This document shows positions 16,476 through 23,254 of a stretch of DNA of 64,000 nt, piece after piece; position 1 is the first letter of the stretch, and the number at the start of each line of letters is the position of its first letter. This stretch comes from Alphaproteobacteria bacterium (GTDB lineage: Bacteria > Pseudomonadota > Alphaproteobacteria > Oceanibaculales > Oceanibaculaceae). The stretch is taken from the NCBI GenBank assembly GCA_018823745.1, contig JAHJHR010000007.1:124001-188000 (forward strand), read 5' to 3'. The notes beneath the pieces were generated by a model, which saw only the letters and a list, made by a program, of their open reading frames with translations, was not told where the DNA came from and searched no databases. The position numbers and the translations under genes were made by a program.

Positions 16476-17233
16476 CGGTGCGTACCTCCCAGATAGGCTT
16501 CCTGCACCACCGCGCTGCCCCTGACCTCTTCCGGCGTGCCATCGGCAATGATGCGTCCCTGCGCGAGGACCGTAACGCGGTCAGCCAATGAAAACACGAC
16601 ATGCATGTCATGCTCGATGATGACCTTGGTCATCCCGCGCTCCTTGATTTTTTTAAGCAGATCGATGGTGGAGTTGGTGTCGTGGCGCGACATGCCGGCG
16701 GTCGGCTCGTCAAGAAGAAGAAGCCGCGGATGCTGTATCAGCCCCATTGCCAACTCAAGCCTGCGCTTGTCACCGCGCGACAGGCTCGCGGCCAGGGTAT
16801 CCTTGTATCCGGCGAGTCCGACATCGGCGAGCCAGTGCTCGGCCTCGTCGCGAATCTCCGTCTCCCGATCCGCCCCTCGAAAGGCATTGAGGGTGAAGGC
16901 GCCATCGCGCTTCGCGAAAGCCGGCACCATGACGTTCTGGAGCAACGTCAGATCGGGAAATATCTCGGGTGTCTGAAACACGCGCACGATGCCCATCTGG
17001 TTGATCTCGTGCGGGCGCTTTCCCGTGATGACCTTGCCGTCGAAAACCACCGCCCCTGAATCGGGCGGGATACGCCCGATGCATACGTTCAGCAATGTCG
17101 ACTTGCCGGCGCCGTTGGGGCCAATGATCGCGTGGGTCGTGCCCTCCATGACCTGCAGATCGATGTCTGAAAGGGCATGCAGACCGCCAAAGCTTTTATG
17201 CACGTCTGCGACGTGAAGCACCGCATTTGTCAT
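16472..17233 (-). CDS. LivG-type ABC ATPase
   Basis: This 253-residue ATPase has Walker A GPNGAGKST (residues 38-46), Walker B LLLLDEPTAGM and the LivG-type RVFQTPEIFPDLTLLQNVM segment. The signature is the variant LSRGDKRRLEL, as usual in this branch where LSGGQ is relaxed. It pairs with the LivF-type protein to power the two permeases encoded upstream. AGGAG lies seven bases before the ATG; the gene starts ten bases after the permease stop. Confidence 0.93.
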   Translation of the reverse strand: MTNAVLHVADVHKSFGGLHALSDIDLQVMEGTTHAIIGPNGAGKSTLLNVCIGRIPPDSGAVVFDGKVITGKRPHEINQMGIVRVFQTPEIFPDLTLLQNVMVPAFAKRDGAFTLNAFRGADRETEIRDEAEHWLADVGLAGYKDTLAASLSRGDKRRLELAMGLIQHPRLLLLDEPTAGMSRHDTNSTIDLLKKIKERGMTKVIIEHDMHVVFSLADRVTVLAQGRIIADGTPEEVRGSAVVQEAYLGGTHR

Positions 17234-17243
17234 GTTGCGACTC

Positions 17244-18383
17244 CTATTCCGCCGGTGCAGGGTTGCTTGAATGGGCCTTGCTCCCAGTACCGCGTCCGCC
17301 GCCGAAGCGCGCCCTGATCCTGCGCGCGCCCTCCATCAGGCCGCCCGGCAGGAAGACGACGATCAGCATGAACATGATGCCTAGAGTGAGGTGCCAGCCC
17401 TCGCCGACAAAGGGAGAGACGATCGAGACCACAAAACTCTCCAGCCCATCTGGCAAGAACGAGAAGATGTCCTCCAGCTTCGCCATATGGAAGGCCGAGA
17501 AGATGTTCTCAAAATACTTGATCACCACGGCTCCGATGACGGGCCCGACGAGGGTGCCAACACCGCCGAGGATGGTCATCAGGACAACCTCTCCGGATGC
17601 AGTCCACTGCATGCGCTCGGCGCCGGCAAGCGGGTCCGTAACCGCCAGCAACCCGCCGGCGATGCCGGCATAAATGCCCGAGATGATGAAGGCTGACAGC
17701 GTGTAGGGGCGGGTGTTGAATCCTGTGTAGGCCATCCGCGTCTGGTTCGACTTAATGGCCTTGAGCATCATCCCGAATGGTGACCGGTCAATCCGCATTG
17801 CCACGAAGAAGCACAGGATCAGGATTACCGCGCAGAGATAGAAGGCTTCATAGCCACCGAGCTCGATCCCGAACAGGTTGGGGCGGGGAATGCCCGGCGC
17901 ATCGGCGAAGAGGGCACGATCGATCACCCGTGGGTCGTTGAGGGCGAGTTGCAATCCCGTCTCGCCGTTTGTGATCGGCGTGAACACCGAATAGGCGAGG
18001 TTGTACGACATCTGCGCGAAGGCAAGCGTCAGGATCGAGAAGTAGATGCCGGAGCGCCGCAGGCTGATATAGCCGATGGCGGCGGCGAACAAGCCGGAGA
18101 CCAGAACCGCCAGCGCAATCGCCGGAATGACGTTCATGCTCAAAAGCTTGAACGACCACACCGCCGCATAGGAGCCGACGCCGAGGAAGGCGGCGTGTCC
18201 GAACGACAGATAGCCGGTCATGCCGAACAGGATGTTAAAGCCGATCGCGAAGATGCCGTAGATCGCGAATTTCTGCATCAGGTCGGGATAGGCCGCCCCG
18301 AACGGCGCCAGCCATATTGGCATGGCCAGCACCGCCACGGCGAACACCACGAGGTAGATGAGGTCGTTGCGCAAGGCGGTCAT
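17244..18383 (-). CDS. LivM-type ABC permease
   Basis: This 379-residue permease of the branched-chain-amino-acid type has about ten helices and the motifs [23 protein letters not shown] and [32 protein letters not shown] (EAA-like loop contacting the ATPase), followed by [20 protein letters not shown] roughly 30-residue charged, glycine-rich tail follows the last helix. GGAG lies six bases before the start, and one base separates it from the livH-type gene. Confidence 0.92.
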   Translation of the reverse strand: MTALRNDLIYLVVFAVAVLAMPIWLAPFGAAYPDLMQKFAIYGIFAIGFNILFGMTGYLSFGHAAFLGVGSYAAVWSFKLLSMNVIPAIALAVLVSGLFAAAIGYISLRRSGIYFSILTLAFAQMSYNLAYSVFTPITNGETGLQLALNDPRVIDRALFADAPGIPRPNLFGIELGGYEAFYLCAVILILCFFVAMRIDRSPFGMMLKAIKSNQTRMAYTGFNTRPYTLSAFIISGIYAGIAGGLLAVTDPLAGAERMQWTASGEVVLMTILGGVGTLVGPVIGAVVIKYFENIFSAFHMAKLEDIFSFLPDGLESFVVSIVSPFVGEGWHLTLGIMFMLIVVFLPGGLMEGARRIRARFGGGRGTGSKAHSSNPAPAE

Positions 18384-18384
18384 G

Positions 18385-19416
18385 TCAGTTCTCCATTACG
18401 CCCTTGCGCCCCATCAGGCCGCGCGGCATCACCAGCAGCACGACGACGGCGACGAGGTATATGATGACCTGGTCGATGCCGGGCAGGATGTTCTTGACCT
18501 CGTTCATCGAGGCGAAGGATTGCAGGATGCCGAGCAGGAAGCCGGCAAATACCGCGCCGCTTACCGAGCCCATGCCGCCCACGACGACGACCACGAAAGA
18601 CAGAACCAGGAAATCCATGCCGATGTGGTAGTTGGGCGAGACGATCGGTGTGTACATGGCCCCGGCGATACCCGCGACCACGGCGGCGATGCCGAACACG
18701 ACCGTGAAACGCTTCTCGATGTCGATGCCGAGGAAGCCGACGGTCTGCCGGTCTTCCATGCCAGCGCGCACCACCATGCCATAGGTCGTGAAACGCAGGA
18801 ACGCGATGACGAGCCCCATGACAGCAAGTGCAAAGCCCAGATAGACCAGTCGCCACCAGGGGTAGAAGACGCCGCTGAGGCCCAGCCATCCGCCGACATC
18901 GACACTTCCAGCCAAGGCGGCCGGGGCGGTTACGGGAATGGGATTGGCGCCGAAATTCGCCTTCACGATCTCCTGCAGGACGATCGCCAGCCCGAAAGTG
19001 ACCAGGATCTGGTCCGCATGGGCGCGCTTGTAAAAATAGCGGATCAATCCTCGCTCCATGGCGACACCCACGATGAGCATCACCGGAATGGCAAAGAGGA
19101 TGGAAAGCGGTACCGACCACTGCACCAGGACAGCGCCGAAATCACCAAGCCATGCCTGGACGAGCGGCGTCCGTACTTCCATCGGAGATCCCCACGGGGT
19201 CAGCCGGGCGGGATCTATGGTCACGGTCTCGAGTTGGAGCAGACGGCTGAACACAACGGCACAGAAGGCGCCGATCATGAACAGGGCGCCATGCGCAAAA
19301 TTGACGATGCCGAGCGTCCCAAAGACAAGCGTCAAGCCAAGCGCGATCAGTGCGTAGGCCGCGCCCTTGTCGAGCCCGTTGAGCAATTGCAGAATAAGTT
19401 GGTCCATGAGCCCCAT
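18385..19416 (-). CDS. LivH-type ABC permease
   Basis: This 343-residue permease is of the LivH type, with [39 protein letters not shown] at the N-terminus and a C-terminal [22 protein letters not shown]. It is longer than classical LivH (about 300) because of an insert after the third helix (residues about 70-110) that may form a periplasmic loop. Starts at 19416 and 19407 are both possible. It follows the binding-protein gene after a 75-bp gap that contains a perfect stem-loop. Confidence 0.92.
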   Translation of the reverse strand: MGLMDQLILQLLNGLDKGAAYALIALGLTLVFGTLGIVNFAHGALFMIGAFCAVVFSRLLQLETVTIDPARLTPWGSPMEVRTPLVQAWLGDFGAVLVQWSVPLSILFAIPVMLIVGVAMERGLIRYFYKRAHADQILVTFGLAIVLQEIVKANFGANPIPVTAPAALAGSVDVGGWLGLSGVFYPWWRLVYLGFALAVMGLVIAFLRFTTYGMVVRAGMEDRQTVGFLGIDIEKRFTVVFGIAAVVAGIAGAMYTPIVSPNYHIGMDFLVLSFVVVVVGGMGSVSGAVFAGFLLGILQSFASMNEVKNILPGIDQVIIYLVAVVVLLVMPRGLMGRKGVMEN

Positions 19417-19451
19417 CCGCTCCGGTAGAGAAACGATGCCGCAAGCGAGAA

Positions 19452-19479
19452 GGCGGCCGGCCTGCGACAGCCGGCCGCC
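19452..19479 (-). terminator. Strong stem-loop between binding protein and permease genes
   Basis: A perfect 10-bp GC stem (GGCGGCCGGC with GCCGGCCGCC, 8-base loop) starts 12 bases after the binding-protein stop. No U-tract follows, so it is more likely an RNA-stabilising or attenuating hairpin that raises binding-protein levels over the permease than a full terminator. Confidence 0.6.
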
Positions 19480-19491
19480 AGTGTCAGTCGA

Positions 19492-20832
19492 TCAGCACTT
19501 GGTGCCGACCGGCCCCAATTCTCCGCCGAAGATCGATGGGTCATAGGTGACAGTTTTGGTGGGAACTTCCTTGACGACCTGCAGCAGATCGTACTTGTCC
19601 TTCGGCTTCTCCTTGCCCTGCACGACAAGGACCGGCTTGAAGCACTGATGGTCCGAACCGCGGTAGAGCGTCGGCCCATTTCCCAGGCCATCGAACTCGA
19701 AATCTTCCAGCGCCTTGACGACGCCTTCCGGATTGAAGGTCCCCGCGCGCTCGCAGGCATCGGCATAGAGCAGGGCCTGCACATAGCCGGTCTGTGCGGC
19801 CTGTGAGGGCGGGGTCCCATAGGCCTCGCCGAACGATTTGGTGAACGCCTTGGTGCCTGCGTTCTCCAGCTTCCAGTCCCAGTTGGCGGTGCCGTAGATG
19901 CCCTTGATGGCATCGCCCGCACCTTGCGCCATCAACTCGGAGAACAGCGGCACGACAATCTCGAAATTCTTGCCGTTGACCTGTTTGTCACGCAGGCCGA
20001 ACTGTATCGCCTGCCGCAGCGAGTTCACCATGTCGTTGCCGTAGTGGTTCAGGATCAGCACATCCGCGCCGGAGTTGAGCACCGGCGTGATGTACTGCGA
20101 AAAATCGGCGGCGCCGACCGGGGTGCGTACCGTCTGCACGGTCTGCCAGCCAAGTGCCTCGGTTGCGGCCTTGATCGATTCTTCCTGAGTCCAGCCCCAA
20201 GTGTAGTCGGCGGTGAGGTGATAGGCGCGGCGCTCCTTGCCATAGGCCTCACCGAGGACCGGCGCGATTGCAACACCCGACATGTGGGCGTTGAAGAAAT
20301 GCCGGAAGCCGTTCTTCTTCTTGTCCTTGCCGGTGGTGTCGTTGGAATGGGTCAGCCCGGACATGAAGATGATGCCCATGTCCTGGCACAGGGACTGCAC
20401 CGCCACGGCAACGCCCGACGAGGAGCCACCCGAGATCATGATGGCGCCGTCACGCTCGATCATGCGGGTCGCCGAGGCGCGCGCGGCATCGCTCTTGGTC
20501 TGCGTATCGCCGGTAACGTAGGCGACCTTCTTGCCCAGGATGCCATTACCCTTCAGTGCGGTTCCCTTGAAGGTGTTGAGCATACCGCCGTCGCCCTCGC
20601 CGTTAATGTGCTTGACGGCGAGTTCGTAAGCCTTGAGCTGGTCCTTCCCCTCTTCGGCATAAGCACCGGTCTGCGGACAGTTGAAGCCGAACACGACCTT
20701 TGAGCCGGTAGGGTTATTGCAGAAGCCCTGGGCGCGCGCGGCGCTTGAGAGAATCATGGGCATGGCAAGGCCTGCACCGACAATGCCGCTGCTTTGCAGA
20801 AAGACGCGTCGGTTGATCTTCTTGATTAACAT
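19492..20832 (-). CDS. ABC importer substrate-binding protein (HAAT type)
   Basis: This 446-residue periplasmic receptor has a twin-arginine-style leader (NRRVFLQSSGIVGAGLAMPM, residues 7-26, cleavage near ARA-QG). Mature domains begin SKVVFGFNCPQTGAYAEEGKDQLKAYELAV, a type I binding-protein fold as in LivJ/UrtA-like receptors. GGAGG lies about eight bases before the ATG. It heads the operon with two permeases and two ATPases, and its promoter faces the ScfR-type regulator. A Tat leader is unusual for this family and suggests folding before export. Ligand unknown. Confidence 0.92.
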   Translation of the reverse strand: MLIKKINRRVFLQSSGIVGAGLAMPMILSSAARAQGFCNNPTGSKVVFGFNCPQTGAYAEEGKDQLKAYELAVKHINGEGDGGMLNTFKGTALKGNGILGKKVAYVTGDTQTKSDAARASATRMIERDGAIMISGGSSSGVAVAVQSLCQDMGIIFMSGLTHSNDTTGKDKKKNGFRHFFNAHMSGVAIAPVLGEAYGKERRAYHLTADYTWGWTQEESIKAATEALGWQTVQTVRTPVGAADFSQYITPVLNSGADVLILNHYGNDMVNSLRQAIQFGLRDKQVNGKNFEIVVPLFSELMAQGAGDAIKGIYGTANWDWKLENAGTKAFTKSFGEAYGTPPSQAAQTGYVQALLYADACERAGTFNPEGVVKALEDFEFDGLGNGPTLYRGSDHQCFKPVLVVQGKEKPKDKYDLLQVVKEVPTKTVTYDPSIFGGELGPVGTKC

Positions 20833-20953
20833 CGTTTTCCTCCCAGTTCGCGTTCCCGGCTTTATTGCCGGCTCTTAATGGGCGCGATTACCCTGCAGCC
20901 ATCATTGCGCCGGATTGTCATTACTTCAATAAGTCATTAGAAAATAACAATAA

Positions 20954-20966
20954 TTTTGTAAATTAC
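20954..20966. promoter_or_regulatory. Upstream copy of TTTTGTAA-type operator
   Basis: TTTTGTAAATTAC contains the palindrome GTAA-A-TTAC and matches one arm of the stronger inverted repeat at 20986-21006. Both lie in the AT-rich 181-bp gap between the ABC operon and the ScfR-type regulator. Confidence 0.45.
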
Positions 20967-20985
20967 TTTATTGACTCCCGGATAA

Positions 20986-21006
20986 TTTTGTAATTAATTT
21001 ACAAAA
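20986..21006. promoter_or_regulatory. Perfect 8-5-8 inverted repeat before the ScfR-type gene
   Basis: TTTTGTAA, a five-base spacer and TTACAAAA form a perfect inverted repeat ending seven bases before the regulator ATG. Its position suggests autoregulation and control of the divergent ABC operon. T/A-rich sites of this kind are also known for RamB-like relatives. Confidence 0.6.
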
Positions 21007-21013
21007 AGAGAGA

Positions 21014-22471
21014 ATGATGATGGCCGCAAAATTTATTGGATTGAAGATCAGGAGCCTGCGCATGCAGGCGGGCCTCACCCAGGGCACGCTCGCGCGCCGC
21101 GCCGGCATATCGCCATCTTACCTCAATCTGATTGAGAGCAACCGCCGCCCCGCCTCAACGGTATTGCTCGACCGGATCGCCGCCGAACTGGCCGTGGATC
21201 GCGCTCAGCTCGACGGCGAGGCCGAGCGGCGCATGGCGGATCAGGTGCTTGAGGTTTCGGCGGAACTGGCGGCGAGCGAAAGACTTCCCGAACTTGCGCC
21301 AGCCGAGGAGTTCGTCGGCCATCATCCGGGCTGGGCGGCCCTGCTCCTGCGGGTCTATCGTTCCTACCAGGATCGTGACGCGGCCGTTCTCGCGCTCGCC
21401 GACCGGCTTGAGCACGACCCCTTCCTGCGCGACAGCGTCCACCGGATGCTGACCCATGTAACGTCGATTCGCTCGGCGGCGGAGATCCTCTCTGCCAACG
21501 ACACACTCAACGCAATCGACAACCGTCGCTTCCTGGAGATTGTTGCTGGCGACAGCGCGCGCCTTTCTCAAACGGCTATGGCATTGGCCGCGTTCTTCGA
21601 CAGCGCGCAAACCCGCGTGCGCGCCGCCACCCCGACCGAGAAAGTCGATGCGCTGATCGTGGAATCACAGAATCATTTTCCCGAACTGGAAGCCTATGCC
21701 GACGCTCTACGCGACGCCGGGGGACTCGCACGGGCGCTACAGCCCCCGCCTTCGTTCGAAGCGGCAGACAGCGAAGATCCGCCATCGGCATTCGAGCGCT
21801 TGCGCACGCAGGCGCGTCAAGGCGCGGCTGGCGAAGTTGCCGCGATCCTTTCGCGCCATGATGAGTTCGAACAGGATGATGAGGCATATCGGCTGGCTAC
21901 CAAGGCGCTGTTTGCATATGCTGCTGCGGCGATGCTGATGCCGTACGAGCCGTTCCATGCCGCTGCGGAACGGCATCGCTATGATCCTGACAGATTGGCC
22001 AGGTTATTTGGCGTCTCTTACGAGCAGGCGGCACACCGGCTGACCACCCTTCGCCGCCCTGGCAAAGAAGGGGTGCGCTTCGCATTCATGCGGGCCGACC
22101 CATCGGGCTTCATCAGCAAGCGCCTGCCGCTGCCTCACCTCCCGCTTCCCCGCTACGGCAACGCATGCCCGCTCTGGGTGATCTACGGCGCCTTCCAGAC
22201 GCCCGGCATGACCGCGCGCGCCTTTGGCGCCCTGACATCAGGGGATGATTTCCTCTTCTTCGCCCGTGCCGTCGAGAAGCAACCGGCAATAGCTGGCGGC
22301 GGGCGGCATCTGATGTCGATCATGCTGGCCTGCACCGGGGATGACGCGCCCCGCATAGCCGCCGGCGACGGCATCGAAAGGCGGGCCGCAACGGTGCCGG
22401 TTGGCACGACATGCCGGCTGTGCATCCAGGTTGGGTGCAGGCAGCGACAGGAACCGCCGCTGGTCGTCTGA
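21014..22471 (+). CDS. XRE/ScfR-type regulator with a kinase-like phosphoacceptor helix
   Basis: This 485-residue protein has an N-terminal XRE helix-turn-helix (residues 5-60, KIRSLRMQAGLTQGTLARRAGISPSYLNLIESNRR). It ends with the short-chain-fatty-acyl regulator (ScfR, DUF2083) domain from about 290, whose cysteine-rich end is CRLCIQVGC. Family members control acetate and propionate metabolism. The middle is odd. Where many relatives have an IrrE-like peptidase domain with HExxH, this one has no HExxH. Instead, residues 142-190 align without gaps to the DHp helix of the kinase at 23255, including H143 followed six residues later by the shared TSIRS. GAGAG precedes the start. It is followed by a receiver protein and that kinase. 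Confidence 0.88.
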   Translation: MMMAAKFIGLKIRSLRMQAGLTQGTLARRAGISPSYLNLIESNRRPASTVLLDRIAAELAVDRAQLDGEAERRMADQVLEVSAELAASERLPELAPAEEFVGHHPGWAALLLRVYRSYQDRDAAVLALADRLEHDPFLRDSVHRMLTHVTSIRSAAEILSANDTLNAIDNRRFLEIVAGDSARLSQTAMALAAFFDSAQTRVRAATPTEKVDALIVESQNHFPELEAYADALRDAGGLARALQPPPSFEAADSEDPPSAFERLRTQARQGAAGEVAAILSRHDEFEQDDEAYRLATKALFAYAAAAMLMPYEPFHAAAERHRYDPDRLARLFGVSYEQAAHRLTTLRRPGKEGVRFAFMRADPSGFISKRLPLPHLPLPRYGNACPLWVIYGAFQTPGMTARAFGALTSGDDFLFFARAVEKQPAIAGGGRHLMSIMLACTGDDAPRIAAGDGIERRAATVPVGTTCRLCIQVGCRQRQEPPLVV

Positions 22472-22503
22472 GAGAGGCAAGAGGCGGCGCTTTCCCAGGA
22501 AAC

Positions 22504-22536
22504 GCGGCTGAGCCAAAAGGCTTGTTTGGCTGCCGC
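22504..22536 (+). terminator. Stem-loop after the ScfR-type gene
   Basis: GCGGC-TG-AGCCAAA pairs with TTTGGCT-GCCGC around a 7-base loop (a TG bulge in the left arm), 33 bases after the stop. No U-tract follows, so it may only attenuate read-through into the receiver gene. Confidence 0.4.
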
Positions 22537-22625
22537 TCAAGCTCGGCTATGGTGGTAACGGTCCCAGACTAAACAACATAGCTGTCAATAAGGCTGAGGG
22601 AGGGGACCGCAGGGAGGAAGAATCA

Positions 22626-23000
22626 TTGGGGAAAATCAGAATACTTATCGTCGAGGATGAGCCGAACATTCTGGAATCGCTGAGTTATATTCTCAGACGG
22701 GCTAATTTCGACGTCGCCATTGCAGCCAACGGCCTTGAGGCGCTGGAACGGCTGAGCCGCACAAAATTCTCGGCAATGATCCTGGATGTCATGATGCCGG
22801 GGATAAGCGGGTTCGATGTGCTGCGGCAGGTGCGCGCCGACCGGAAACTGTGCGACATGCCGGTCATTATCCTGACGGCAAAAGGGCAGAGTCGCGACCG
22901 CCAGATCGCCCATGAGGCCGGAGCGACCGAATTCATCACCAAGCCGTTTTCGAACGCCGATATCATTGCATGCCTTCAACAGGTCACCGGCACGGGCTGA
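22626..23000 (+). CDS. Stand-alone receiver (CheY-like) response regulator
   Basis: This 124-residue protein is a single receiver domain with no output domain. Acidic residues are E10/D11/E12, the phosphoacceptor is D54 in MILDVMMPG, T84 follows in ILTAKG and K106 in FITKPF. It starts with TTG at 22626, supported by GGGAGGAAG about five bases upstream. It lies between the ScfR-type regulator and the symporter-kinase and should receive phosphate from that kinase. Lacking its own DNA-binding part, it may pass the signal on through H143 of the ScfR-type protein; this is inference. Confidence 0.9.
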   Translation: MGKIRILIVEDEPNILESLSYILRRANFDVAIAANGLEALERLSRTKFSAMILDVMMPGISGFDVLRQVRADRKLCDMPVIILTAKGQSRDRQIAHEAGATEFITKPFSNADIIACLQQVTGTG

Positions 23001-23005
23001 ATCCG

Positions 23006-23254
23006 ATGAAGCACTGGGAAAGCAGAACCCGGAATGTGCGGGACGCCGCCGCGATACTGCCGGTGGCAGCTATTTTTCTGCTTCTGCCGCCGGTAATTCT
23101 CATCTTTTCCGCTCCCGTCCTGATTGCAAACATCCCGTTGATCGTCCTCTATGTCTACGGTGTGTGGGCCGGCCTGATCCTGATCGCATTAATGGTGGCC
23201 CTGCGGGTCGAGGAAGCCGGCAGGAACGGCAAGAACGAGCCGGACGAGGCGTGA
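23006..23254 (+). CDS. Small two-helix membrane protein
   Basis: This 82-residue protein has two hydrophobic helices (about residues 14-35 and 40-62: AAILPVAAIFLLLPPVILIF and LIVLYVYGVWAGLILIALMVAL) and a charged tail. The ATG at 23006 is preferred over upstream starts because it follows the receiver stop by five bases. It directly abuts the symporter-kinase gene. Solute:sodium symporters such as ActP are often preceded by a small two-helix partner, and this looks like the same arrangement. The family was not recognised with certainty. Confidence 0.75.
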   Translation: MKHWESRTRNVRDAAAILPVAAIFLLLPPVILIFSAPVLIANIPLIVLYVYGVWAGLILIALMVALRVEEAGRNGKNEPDEA

